Source of the DNA: Pseudomonas sp. MIACH
GTDB taxonomy: Bacteria; Pseudomonadota; Gammaproteobacteria; Pseudomonadales; Pseudomonadaceae
Assembly: GCF_001269925.1 (NCBI RefSeq)
Contig: NZ_LHVO01000053.1
Span: 124,001-188,000, forward strand
Direction: 5' to 3'
DNA length: 64,000 nt
In this document: positions 16,855-25,394 of the stretch, piece after piece
How the letters are laid out: the number at the start of each line of letters is the position of its first letter
How positions within the stretch are numbered: the first letter of the stretch is position 1
Notes under the pieces: generated by a model
What the model was told of the DNA's origin: nothing
The model's database searches: none
What the model saw: only the letters and a program-made list of their open reading frames with translations
Program-made: the position numbers and the translations under genes

Positions 16855-16868
16855 ATTGGCCGGGAGGG

Positions 16869-18305
16869 TTACTCGGCCAGTTTGAAGGTAATGAAGCTGG
16901 CACGCCCTTGACGAAGCACACGCATCGATACCGAGCGGTTCTTCGGCAGTGCCTTGGCGATGTCGGTGAACTGCTTGGTGGTGTCAATCGCCTGGTTATT
17001 CAGGTGAGTGATCACGTCGCCAGGCTGCAGGCCGATCAAGGCTGCGGGGCCGTCCTGCACTTCCTTGATCACCACGCCGCTTTTGAGGTCGAAGCTTTTC
17101 TTCTGCTCATCGGTCAGCTCGGCCACGGCAATACCCAAGCGGTTACTGCTGCGCTCGGCGCCCGGCTTGGTGCTACCCAGGGCGTCCAGAGTCGCACCTT
17201 CTTCAGGAATGGCACCTACCGTCAGTTCAACGTTCTGGCGCTTGCCATCACGAATCACTTCCAGCTTGGCCTTGCTGCCGGCCTTGAGGGCGCCGACCAG
17301 GTGTGGCAAGTCTGCCGACATGACGATCGGCTGGCCGTTCATGCTCAGGATCACGTCGCCGACTTGCAGGCCACCTTTGGCAGCCGGGCCATCGTCCTGG
17401 ATTTGCGCGACCAGGGCACCGGCCGGCTTGTCGAGGCCAAAGGATTCAGCCAGGTCCTTGTTCACTTCCTGGATCACCACGCCCAACCAGCCACGACTGA
17501 CCTTGCCACCGCTTTTCAGCTGATTGGAAACATCCATGGCTACGTCGATCGGGATAGCGAACGAAACGCCCATGAAACCACCGGAACGGGTGTAGATCTG
17601 CGAGTTGATCCCCACCACTTCGCCCGCCAGGTTGAACAAAGGACCACCGGAGTTACCCGGATTGATCGGCACGTCGGTCTGGATGAACGGCACGTAGTTC
17701 TCGTTCGGCAGGCTGCGCCCAATGGCACTGACGATGCCCTGGGTGACGGTATGGTCAAAACCAAACGGCGAGCCGATCGCTACTACCCACTGACCAGCCT
17801 TCAGGTCCTGGGACTTGCCCAGCTTCAGCACCGGCAGGTCTTTGCCCTCGATCTTCAGCAAGGCCACATCGGAACGCGGGTCCGTGCCTACCAATTTGGC
17901 TTTCAGCTCACTGCGATCGGCCAGGCGCACGAGGATCTCATCGGCGTCGGCAATCACATGGTTATTGGTGAGGATGTAGCCATCTGGCGAGATGATGAAG
18001 CCCGAACCCAGGGACTGCGCTTCACGCTGGCCACCGCCGCCACGCGGGGTACGGGGCTGTGGCATACCACGTTCGAAGAACTCGCGCAGCATCGGCGGCA
18101 GGCCTTCCAGGTCGGGCATTTGCTGGTTGGAGACTTTGCGATCCGGCAGCTTCTGGGTGGTACTGATGTTCACCACGGCAGGCGAGGCTTGCTCAACCAA
18201 TTGGGTGAAGTCAGGCAACTCGACCGCTTGCGCGGACACGGCCTGACCCAGCACCAAAACCGTGGCGACTATGGATAGGTAAGACTTCAAGCGTGGTATC
18301 GACAT
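16869..18305 (-). CDS. mucD: Periplasmic DegP-like serine protease MucD
   Basis: A 478-residue HtrA-family protease/chaperone with a signal peptide (to about residue 27). The catalytic triad is His116 (NNHVIADAD), Asp146 (DPRSDVALL) and Ser219 (INPGNSGGPL). Two PDZ domains follow (about 275-365 and 390-478). MucD clears misfolded envelope proteins and so restrains AlgU activation. It is last of the algU-mucA-mucB-mucD set, 226 bp after mucB. That gap contains no gene, so mucC, which sits there in P. aeruginosa, is absent. Confidence 0.95.
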   Translation of the reverse strand: MSIPRLKSYLSIVATVLVLGQAVSAQAVELPDFTQLVEQASPAVVNISTTQKLPDRKVSNQQMPDLEGLPPMLREFFERGMPQPRTPRGGGGQREAQSLGSGFIISPDGYILTNNHVIADADEILVRLADRSELKAKLVGTDPRSDVALLKIEGKDLPVLKLGKSQDLKAGQWVVAIGSPFGFDHTVTQGIVSAIGRSLPNENYVPFIQTDVPINPGNSGGPLFNLAGEVVGINSQIYTRSGGFMGVSFAIPIDVAMDVSNQLKSGGKVSRGWLGVVIQEVNKDLAESFGLDKPAGALVAQIQDDGPAAKGGLQVGDVILSMNGQPIVMSADLPHLVGALKAGSKAKLEVIRDGKRQNVELTVGAIPEEGATLDALGSTKPGAERSSNRLGIAVAELTDEQKKSFDLKSGVVIKEVQDGPAALIGLQPGDVITHLNNQAIDTTKQFTDIAKALPKNRSVSMRVLRQGRASFITFKLAE

Positions 18306-18531
18306 ACAGCTCCCGTTACGACGAGCAGGGTTGAGCGACAGGGTTCAAGAAACGCCGAAAACTGCGACCGGCATTTTTGTTCCGCGAACAAAACAAGGCC
18401 AGAGCCGACAAGCCCTGACCTATAAAAAACATGGGAGATTTTTGCAAGTGAAAATGCTGATCCAGACATTTCATGCTCTCGGCAGCCAACCTGGCATGGG
18501 CTTAGAGTGAAAGGTCAGGATGAACATAGGA

Positions 18532-19503
18532 TTAACGGCTCACTGCGGGGGCGACCGGTTTTTTCTCGCCACGCACCGACAACGCGATGCGTTCGGCGGT
18601 GCCGATAGGGATTTCGCCCACAACCGTCACCATCATTTCTCCATCCACCGTATTCAGGCGGCGAGATACTGCGACGGTAGGCCCCAATTGAGTGCGAGTC
18701 TCGGTCACGCTCACATCGCTGATCGGCTCAAGAAACACCGAGAAGCGCGCCAGCCCATCTTCATACATCAGGCTGTCGACCGTGGTTTTGGTATGGGGGT
18801 CCTGGCGGGCGCTGCTATTGGTCAGCTGAAAGCCCGGCGGTAACCACTCCAGGTGCCATGTCTCGGTGGCCTTCACGTCCGCCGCCCTGGTATCGCTGGC
18901 GGCGATAGACGTGCATTCGCTGCTGGGCTGCAAGTCGCGATCATTCGGCGCGGTGGAGGTATCCAATCGAGTGAACTGAAAGCGTTCCAGCAACTGTCCT
19001 TGATCGTTCAGCAACAAGGACTTGAGCGGCAGCGCGGTTTCACGATCAAGATGCAGTTCAAAACCGTAGCGGTATTGATCGCGCGGGGTGATCGACACGA
19101 TTACCGCATTACGACCGGCCACGCGGGATTTGCCGATAACGGCCAGTTCGTAGAATTGATTGAGTTTTTCAGGATCAAGCGCGCGCGAGGGTGCATCACG
19201 CGAATTACCAAGACCGGCGACAAGAGCGCCGCTGACGCATTGAGTACGACCATCTACACGGACGACTTCCTGGGCAGAACCATCAAGCTGCAAGAGCCGC
19301 TCACGGACCTGACCATTCTGGACGCGATGCCAGATGTCATGGGTAGAAAAATTGCCATTACGTTCGTAGACAAACGTACCTTGAAAACTTTGCTGCTGCT
19401 CTGCACGCCCAAGTCGAGTTAGCCAGTCTTGCGCTTCATCGGCATGGGCGGGGAGTGCAAACCAACCACTGAGCAGAATCGTAAGGAGCGGTATGGCGCG
19501 CAT
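18532..19503 (-). CDS. mucB: Periplasmic sigma-factor regulator MucB
   Basis: A 323-residue periplasmic protein with a signal peptide (MRAIPLLTILLSGWFALPAHA). It is of the RseB/MucB family: an N-terminal lipid-sensing domain (WLTRLGRAEQQQSFQGTFVY) and a C-terminal domain (about 225-320). It binds the periplasmic part of MucA and protects it from AlgW cleavage until mislocalised lipopolysaccharide or lipids release it. It follows mucA by 16 bp and is followed by mucD without mucC. Confidence 0.95.
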   Translation of the reverse strand: MRAIPLLTILLSGWFALPAHADEAQDWLTRLGRAEQQQSFQGTFVYERNGNFSTHDIWHRVQNGQVRERLLQLDGSAQEVVRVDGRTQCVSGALVAGLGNSRDAPSRALDPEKLNQFYELAVIGKSRVAGRNAVIVSITPRDQYRYGFELHLDRETALPLKSLLLNDQGQLLERFQFTRLDTSTAPNDRDLQPSSECTSIAASDTRAADVKATETWHLEWLPPGFQLTNSSARQDPHTKTTVDSLMYEDGLARFSVFLEPISDVSVTETRTQLGPTVAVSRRLNTVDGEMMVTVVGEIPIGTAERIALSVRGEKKPVAPAVSR

Positions 19504-19519
19504 AGGGCTCCTTAACGTA

Positions 19520-20107
19520 TTAGCGGTTTTCCAGGCTTGCAGCGCGAGCGTATGGCAGAGCGCTTTCAGTGCCTTTCAAGGCGGATTCCTGTGCGTGTTG
19601 GCGCAGGTAGCCTGGAAGACGCTGATCTTGCCAGCCGGATTGCCCTTGCAACACACCGTTAGCCATAGGGCCGGTAGTGTCAGAGCTTTCCTTGTAGCCG
19701 GCCAGTACCGCCGGGCCTTTGACTTGCCGGCCGGCCATGACCGGTTGCTGAGTCTGCTGGGCCAGTTCGGCACCAGCGATTTCGTCCTGGTTGTACAGGC
19801 GAACACCGGCCAGCACTGCAACAGTTACCGAGGCAGCTACTGCAAGGCGACCGAGGCTACGCCAAGGACCACGAGCAGCCTTTGCCGGAACGGCTTCATC
19901 AGCCAGCGCGGCAGAAACAGCCGCAGCAATATCCAGACGAGGGATTAGAAGATCCTTGTGCATCACCGCCCGAGCGACTTGGTAACGAGACCAGGTATCA
20001 CGGGTTTCGGCATCATCAAATGCATTAAGCACTCGACGAAGTTCCAGTTCATCCGCTTCGTTATCCATCACTGCGGACAGCGATTCCTGCAGGGCATCAC
20101 GACTCAT
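19520..20107 (-). CDS. mucA: Anti-sigma factor MucA
   Basis: A 195-residue single-span inner-membrane anti-sigma factor. The N-terminal cytoplasmic RseA/MucA domain (residues 1-80, MSRDALQESLSAVMDNEADE) binds AlgU. A membrane segment lies at about 86-104 and a periplasmic domain follows that MucB binds. The frame is full-length with no mucoidy-type truncation. Proteolysis by AlgW, MucP and ClpXP in other pseudomonads releases AlgU. It lies 32 bp after algU. Confidence 0.96.
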   Translation of the reverse strand: MSRDALQESLSAVMDNEADELELRRVLNAFDDAETRDTWSRYQVARAVMHKDLLIPRLDIAAAVSAALADEAVPAKAARGPWRSLGRLAVAASVTVAVLAGVRLYNQDEIAGAELAQQTQQPVMAGRQVKGPAVLAGYKESSDTTGPMANGVLQGQSGWQDQRLPGYLRQHAQESALKGTESALPYARAASLENR

Positions 20108-20139
20108 GGCGGTTCCTCTCTTGGCTGTCGCCGCTGTCT

Positions 20140-20721
20140 TTAGTTTTCCTGCAACAACGGTTGCAAGGCTTTATCGATGGCTTCCCGGGCCCGGAAAATC
20201 CGTGACCTTACAGTCCCCACCGGACACTGCATGACGCTCGCAATGTCTTCATAACTCAGACCATCGAATTCACGTAAAGTTAACGCCGTACGCAAATCTT
20301 CTGGCAGTTGCTGAATTGTGCGATGAACGGTGCCTTCGATCTCGTCGCGCAGCAATGCACGCTCCGGCGACTCGAGATCTTTGAGGCCGTGATCACCATC
20401 GTAAAATTCTGCATCTTCTGAACTTACATCGCTATCCGGTGGGCGGCGTCCGCGAGACACCAGATAGTTCTTCGCCGTGTTGATGGCGATGCGGTAGAGC
20501 CACGTATAAAACGCACTATCACCGCGAAAATTGCCAAGTGCACGGTACGCCTTGATAAAGGCTTCCTGTGCAACGTCCTGCGCTTCATGGGTGTCGTGCA
20601 CAAACCGCACGATCAACCCGAGAATTTTGTGCTGGTATTTCAGCACTAGCAGATCAAATGCTCGCTTGTCGCCGCGTTGAACGCGCTCGACCAGCTGCTG
20701 ATCCTCTTCCTGGGTTAGCAT
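20140..20721 (-). CDS. algU: ECF sigma factor AlgU (RpoE/sigma-22)
   Basis: A 193-residue extracytoplasmic-function sigma factor, read from the ATG at 20721 (MLTQEEDQQLVERVQRGDKR) with a GGAG site 5 nt upstream; this matches the usual AlgU length. Sigma region 2 (DVAQEAFIKAYRALGNFRGD) and region 4 (FDGLSYEDIASVMQCPVGTV) are intact. It directs envelope-stress and alginate genes and is held by MucA. Two AlgU-type promoters upstream (20780-20807 and 20973-21001) indicate autoregulation. Confidence 0.97.
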   Translation of the reverse strand: MLTQEEDQQLVERVQRGDKRAFDLLVLKYQHKILGLIVRFVHDTHEAQDVAQEAFIKAYRALGNFRGDSAFYTWLYRIAINTAKNYLVSRGRRPPDSDVSSEDAEFYDGDHGLKDLESPERALLRDEIEGTVHRTIQQLPEDLRTALTLREFDGLSYEDIASVMQCPVGTVRSRIFRAREAIDKALQPLLQEN

Positions 20722-20779
20722 GAACACTCCTCGTTGTACTTGAAGGAGGCTTGCATAACTAAACGATCAGGCTTGCAAA

Positions 20780-20807
20780 CATAGACTCGGACTTTTCGCA
20801 AAAGTTC
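20780..20807 (-). promoter_or_regulatory. AlgU-type promoter of algU (proximal)
   Basis: On the minus strand GAACTT (20807-20802), a 16-bp spacer and TCTATG (20785-20780). This matches the sigma-E/AlgU consensus -35 GAACTT and a TCT-starting -10, about 60 bp upstream of the algU start. Confidence 0.75.
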
Positions 20808-20972
20808 TCCCCCTCCAAGCAAGTTTCCGGCATGCACTGATTTGGCACACACGAAAAACGCAGCACGGGTATCGCCGGCTGCGCGAATAATCTTGTCGTC
20901 GGTTTTCTGACGCGTCCAATGCTCCCGACGGGCCAATAAACTCAACGTTTTCCCAGCTTTCGGGCAACCTGC

Positions 20973-21001
20973 TATTGAGTCGAGGCTTATGCAAAAAGTT
21001 C
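20973..21001 (-). promoter_or_regulatory. Second, distal AlgU-type promoter
   Basis: On the minus strand GAACTT (21001-20996), a 17-bp spacer and TCAATA (20978-20973). A good -35 with a weaker -10. Multiple AlgU-dependent starts are known upstream of algU in P. aeruginosa. The rest of the 463-bp algU-nadB interval shows no gene. Confidence 0.5.
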
Positions 21002-21184
21002 CCGCTTCAATAACTGGCTGATTTTACCCGAGCCGCGCACCGTAATCTCACATTGCCACGAATGCCCGGCTATTGTGCCGCTCCCCCCCTCTATATACTA
21101 GTGGCCCGTGTGACCCTTTGATTCGCCGATCCAGGCGTCCTGTTTGCGCCAGCCCTTTGGATCGCTTTTTGCGGAATCCTTCAA

Positions 21185-22801
21185 ATGAGCCAACAGTTTC
21201 AACACGATGTCCTGGTGATCGGCAGCGGCGCGGCCGGCCTGAGCCTTGCATTGACACTTCCCAGCCACCTGCGCATTGCAGTACTGAGCAAGGGCGACCT
21301 GGCCAACGGCTCGACATTCTGGGCCCAAGGCGGTGTCGCCGCCGTGCTGGACGACACCGACACGGTGCAATCCCACGTCGAAGACACCCTCAATGCCGGC
21401 GGCGGCCTGTGCGACGAAGACGCCGTGCGCTTCACTGTCGAGCATAGCCGCGAAGCGATCCAATGGCTGATTGACCAGGGCGTGCCCTTCACCCGCGATG
21501 AACACGCCGGCAGCGATGACGGCGGCTTCGAGTTCCACCTGACACGCGAAGGCGGCCATAGCCATCGCCGTATCATCCACGCCGCCGACGCCACCGGCGC
21601 CGCCATCTTCAAGACCTTGCTCGACCAGGCCCGCCAACGCCCCAACATCGAACTGCTGGAACAACGCGTCGCCGTCGACCTGATCACCGAGAAACGCCTA
21701 GGCCTGAATGGCGAGCGCTGCCTCGGCGCCTACGTGCTCAACCGCACCAGCGGTGAAGTCGACACCTACGGCGCGCGCTTCACCATCCTCGCCTCAGGCG
21801 GCGCAGCCAAGGTCTACCTCTATACCAGCAACCCCGACGGCGCCTGCGGCGACGGCATCGCCATGGCCTGGCGTTCGGGCTGCCGGGTGGCCAACCTGGA
21901 ATTCAACCAGTTCCACCCCACCTGCCTGTATCACCCGCAGGCCAAGAGTTTCCTGATCACCGAAGCCCTGCGCGGCGAAGGTGCACACCTTAAGCTACCG
22001 AACGGTGAGCGCTTCATGCAGCGCTTCGACCCGCGCGCCGAGCTGGCCCCACGAGATATCGTCGCCCGCGCCATCGACCATGAAATGAAGCGCCTGGGCA
22101 TCGACTGCGTCTACCTGGACATCAGCCACAAGCCCGAAGCCTTCATCAAGAACCACTTCCCGACCGTCTACGAGCGCTGCCTGGCGTTCAACATCGACAT
22201 CACCAAAGGCCCGATCCCCGTGGTACCGGCCGCGCACTACACCTGCGGCGGCGTGATGGTCGACCAGCATGGCCGCACCGACGTACCCGGCCTCTATGCG
22301 ATTGGCGAAACCAGCTTCACCGGCCTGCACGGCGCCAACCGCATGGCCAGCAACTCGCTGCTCGAATGTTTCGTCTACGCCCGCTCGGCCGCTGCGGACA
22401 TTCTCGAACAACTGCCACGCATTCCCGTACCGGCCGCCCTGCCCCGCTGGGATGCCAGCCAGGTTACCGATTCGGACGAAGACGTGATCATCGCCCACAA
22501 CTGGGACGAGCTGCGGCGCTTCATGTGGGACTACGTAGGGATCGTGCGCACCAACAAGCGCCTGCAAAGGGCTCAGCACCGGGTGCGCCTGCTGCTGGAT
22601 GAGATTGATGAGTTCTACAGCAACTATAAGGTCAGCCGCGACCTGATCGAACTGCGTAACCTGGCCCAGGTTGCCGAGCTGATGATCCGCTCGGCCATGG
22701 AGCGCAAGGAGAGCCGGGGCCTGCATTACACCCTCGACTACCCGCAGATGCTACCCGAGGCCCGCGACACTATTCTGGTGCCAACCACCTACGGCGGCTG
22801 A
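21185..22801 (+). CDS. nadB: L-aspartate oxidase
   Basis: A 538-residue flavoprotein oxidising aspartate to iminoaspartate, first step of NAD synthesis. The N-terminal FAD dinucleotide-binding motif is VLVIGSGAAGLSLAL. Succinate-dehydrogenase-type flavoprotein signatures follow: GSTFWAQGG, RRIIHAADATG, LEFNQFHPTC and the catalytic arginine region of HYTCGGVMVD (about 352), with a helical C-terminal domain. The length is typical. Its 3' end overlaps the convergent ygfX-like gene by 32 bp. Confidence 0.97.
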   Translation: MSQQFQHDVLVIGSGAAGLSLALTLPSHLRIAVLSKGDLANGSTFWAQGGVAAVLDDTDTVQSHVEDTLNAGGGLCDEDAVRFTVEHSREAIQWLIDQGVPFTRDEHAGSDDGGFEFHLTREGGHSHRRIIHAADATGAAIFKTLLDQARQRPNIELLEQRVAVDLITEKRLGLNGERCLGAYVLNRTSGEVDTYGARFTILASGGAAKVYLYTSNPDGACGDGIAMAWRSGCRVANLEFNQFHPTCLYHPQAKSFLITEALRGEGAHLKLPNGERFMQRFDPRAELAPRDIVARAIDHEMKRLGIDCVYLDISHKPEAFIKNHFPTVYERCLAFNIDITKGPIPVVPAAHYTCGGVMVDQHGRTDVPGLYAIGETSFTGLHGANRMASNSLLECFVYARSAAADILEQLPRIPVPAALPRWDASQVTDSDEDVIIAHNWDELRRFMWDYVGIVRTNKRLQRAQHRVRLLLDEIDEFYSNYKVSRDLIELRNLAQVAELMIRSAMERKESRGLHYTLDYPQMLPEARDTILVPTTYGG

Positions 22802-23216
22802 ACTTCAGGCGAACCCGCATGCGCCGGTGCACATCGGCGGCCTGCGCATCCCTCGGCACACAGACCGAACGTACCCACCACTCGCCCTGCACGCGATAGC
22901 GCAACACGACAACCAGCGGCAACGCCAGGCTGTCGGGTCGCAGTTGCACGCGATGCCAACCGCGCTCACTGCTGAATAACTGCCAACCCTCTTCATCGCG
23001 ACGCAGGCCACGAATCGACGAACGGTGAGTCAGCCGGACATGCCGCGGCAACACCCAGGCCGCGTGGGCCAGGCATACCAGCACGCCAAGGAAAGCAAAG
23101 GGAACGTCTAGAACCAACAGGGCACCCAGCGCGAAAAGCTGGGCAAGCACATAGGCCGCCAGCAACAGCCGTGAGGCCTGCCAGCGGCATTCGAAACGAT
23201 TACTTGGGCTGGACAC
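22770..23216 (-). CDS. YgfX-like inner-membrane protein
   Basis: A 148-residue protein with two adjacent membrane segments (about residues 16-55) followed by a basic, beta-rich C-terminal region. Position and shape match YgfX/CptA, encoded directly after sdhE (ygfY) in gammaproteobacteria. It was described as a cytoskeleton-affecting toxin with YgfY as antitoxin, although YgfY/SdhE is now better known as a flavinylation factor. The start overlaps the sdhE stop by 17 bp, so expression is coupled. Convergent overlap with nadB. Confidence 0.75.
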   Translation of the reverse strand: MSSPSNRFECRWQASRLLLAAYVLAQLFALGALLVLDVPFAFLGVLVCLAHAAWVLPRHVRLTHRSSIRGLRRDEEGWQLFSSERGWHRVQLRPDSLALPLVVVLRYRVQGEWWVRSVCVPRDAQAADVHRRMRVRLKFSRRRWLAPE

Positions 23217-23454
23217 GATCCAGGATCATCCGGACCATGCGCTGCAACTCAGGATCTTCCGACTCGGCCCGCTCCATGAACCAGCCAAACATGTCCTGAT
23301 CTTCGCAAGTCAGCAGCCTGACGTAGAGATCGCGATCTTCCTTATTGAGCGTCGCGTACACCTCTTTGGTAAAGGGCACCAACAACACATCCAGCTCAAG
23401 CATGCCACGACGGCTGTGCCAGTAGAGACGATTGATTTCTACATCTTCGACCAT
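23200..23454 (-). CDS. sdhE: FAD assembly factor SdhE
   Basis: An 84-residue all-helical protein read from the ATG at 23454 (MVEDVEINRLYWHSRRGMLE). The conserved RGMLE motif is the one needed for covalent FAD attachment to SdhA and FrdA; DMFGWFM lies near residue 58. A longer upstream frame extends into the divergent ygfZ promoter and is not used. It is divergent from ygfZ, a common arrangement. Confidence 0.93.
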   Translation of the reverse strand: MVEDVEINRLYWHSRRGMLELDVLLVPFTKEVYATLNKEDRDLYVRLLTCEDQDMFGWFMERAESEDPELQRMVRMILDRVQPK

Positions 23455-23594
23455 GGAGCGCTCCTCAAATAGGGCGCAAGTATACAGGCCCGACGGCACC
23501 GGAACAGTCGGCTTTGGTCGCCCCATATGGAAACTATCCATTTGCCGGGCGCCCCTCTATGATGCACCCATGACTTTTTGACCTGCGATGACCC

Positions 23595-24536
23595 ATGGCT
23601 GACTCTGCTTTCTTCTGCCCCCTGTCCCACGAAGGCGTTCTCGCCGTCCGCGGCGCCGACGCTGCCAAGTTCCTGCAGGGACAACTCACCTGCAACCTCA
23701 ATTACCTGAGCGACACCCAGGCCAGCCTCGGTGCGCGCTGCACGCAAAAAGGCCGCATGCAGTCGAGCTTCCGCATCCTGTTGCAGGGCGACGGGGTGCT
23801 GCTGGCCATGGCCACCGAGCTGCTCGAACCGCAGTTGGCGGACCTGAAGAAATATGCGGTGTTCTCCAAGTCCAAGCTCACCGACGAAAGCACCGCCTGG
23901 GTGCGTTTCGGTGTGGCCAACGGCGATCAAGCGCTGGCCAGCCTTGGCCTCGAGCTGGCGGCGGAGACGGACAACGTTGCCCGTACCGAACACCTGATCG
24001 CCATTCGTGTCTCCCCGGCCCGCGCCGAACTCTGGGTGCCCGCCGAGCACGCCGACAGCGTGCGCAGCCAATTGGCCGCACAGTTGACACAAGCCGAGCT
24101 GAATGACTGGCTGCTGGGCCAGATCCGCGCCGGTATCGGCCAGGTCATGCCCCAGACCCGCGAACTGTTCATCCCGCAGATGCTCAACCTGCAAGCGGTG
24201 GGCGGCGTCAGCTTCAAGAAAGGCTGCTACACCGGCCAGGAAATCGTCGCGCGCATGCAGTACCTGGGCAAGCTCAAGCGTCGCCTGTACCGCTTGTCCC
24301 TCAATGCGGCTGAACTGCCCGAGCCAGGCACCCCGCTGTTTTCCCCCAGCCACAACAGTGCGATCGGCGAAGTGGTGATTGCGGCAAAAGCTGACCAAGT
24401 GATTGAACTTCTGGCGGTATTGCAAGCCGAAGCTGCCGATAGTGGCGATGTGCATATAGGCACACTGGAAGGCCCCAACCTGCAACTGCTGGATCTGCCA
24501 TACACACTGGACCGCGATCGTGAGATCCAGCGTTAG
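23595..24536 (+). CDS. ygfZ: Folate-binding Fe-S repair protein YgfZ
   Basis: A 313-residue GcvT-like protein that supports assembly or repair of iron-sulfur enzymes such as MiaB. The diagnostic KGCYTGQE motif with its key cysteine is at about residue 213, and the N-terminal FLQGQLTCNL segment fits the folate-binding fold. It is divergent from sdhE and 36 bp upstream of the HDOD gene. Confidence 0.93.
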   Translation: MADSAFFCPLSHEGVLAVRGADAAKFLQGQLTCNLNYLSDTQASLGARCTQKGRMQSSFRILLQGDGVLLAMATELLEPQLADLKKYAVFSKSKLTDESTAWVRFGVANGDQALASLGLELAAETDNVARTEHLIAIRVSPARAELWVPAEHADSVRSQLAAQLTQAELNDWLLGQIRAGIGQVMPQTRELFIPQMLNLQAVGGVSFKKGCYTGQEIVARMQYLGKLKRRLYRLSLNAAELPEPGTPLFSPSHNSAIGEVVIAAKADQVIELLAVLQAEAADSGDVHIGTLEGPNLQLLDLPYTLDRDREIQR

Positions 24537-24572
24537 TCGCCGTATTTTTCTGCAACACCCTAGAGAGCATGA

Positions 24573-25394
24573 ATGAACAAACTGGCGGAAAAAGTCCAAA
24601 AGGCGTTGGTCAAGGCCATCGCCAACGATGACCTGGTTCTGCCGACATTGCCGGAAGTGGCCCTGAATATCCGTCAGGCCGCTGAAGACCCGGAAATCAG
24701 CATCAGCCACTTGAGCAAAGTGATCGGCCGCGACACGGCGCTGTCGGCGCGCCTGATCAAAGTAGTCAACAGCCCGCTGTTGCGCGCTACCCAGGAAGTC
24801 ACCGACCTGCACACCGCCATCACCCGGCTGGGCACCAACTACAGCAGTAACCTGGCCATCGGCCTGGTCATGGAACAGATCTTCCACGCCCGCTCCGAGG
24901 TGGTCGAACAGAAAATGCGCGATGTGTGGCGCCGCAGCCTCGAAGTGGCGGGCGTCAGCTATGCCCTGTGCCGCAGCCACAGCCAGCTCAAGCCAGACCA
25001 GGCAGCGCTGGGCGGCCTGGTGCACCAGATCGGGGTGCTGCCGATCCTGACCTACGCCGAAGACCACTACGAGTTGCTGTCCGACCCGGTCAGCCTCAAC
25101 CACGTGATCGACAGCATCCACCCGGTGCTCGGTGACAAGTTGCTGGGTGGCTGGGACTTCCCGGAAATGCTGGCGAAGCTGCCGGGCCAGTACCTGAACC
25201 TGGAACGCGATTCAGCCAGCCTCGACTACATCGACCTGGTGCAGATCGCCGTGTTGTATTGCCATCACGGCACCGATCATCCGCTGGCAAAGGTGGATGT
25301 CTCCAGCGTGCCTGCGATGAAAAAACTGCGGGTTGACCCCTACAGCGAGAAGCTGCGTGCCGAGCTGGATGAAGCACGCGCAATGTTCGATTGA
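24573..25394 (+). CDS. HDOD-domain signalling protein
   Basis: A 273-residue protein made almost entirely of an HDOD domain (about 20-215): LPTLPEVALNIRQAAEDP, ISHLSKVIGRDTALSARLIK, and ITRLGTNYSSNLAIG. HDOD proteins resemble HD phosphodiesterases but usually lack the full metal site and act as signalling or scaffold proteins in motility and stress responses. No receiver or GGDEF domain is attached. It ends one base before the stop of the convergent tctE gene. Confidence 0.88.
   Translation: MNKLAEKVQKALVKAIANDDLVLPTLPEVALNIRQAAEDPEISISHLSKVIGRDTALSARLIKVVNSPLLRATQEVTDLHTAITRLGTNYSSNLAIGLVMEQIFHARSEVVEQKMRDVWRRSLEVAGVSYALCRSHSQLKPDQAALGGLVHQIGVLPILTYAEDHYELLSDPVSLNHVIDSIHPVLGDKLLGGWDFPEMLAKLPGQYLNLERDSASLDYIDLVQIAVLYCHHGTDHPLAKVDVSSVPAMKKLRVDPYSEKLRAELDEARAMFD

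Noticed and set aside
20715..20994. Minus-strand frames upstream of algU
   Set aside because: They cover the AlgU-type promoters and lack any conserved feature.
23439..25121. 560-codon minus-strand frame over ygfZ and the HDOD gene
   Set aside because: Shadow of two well-recognised plus-strand genes.
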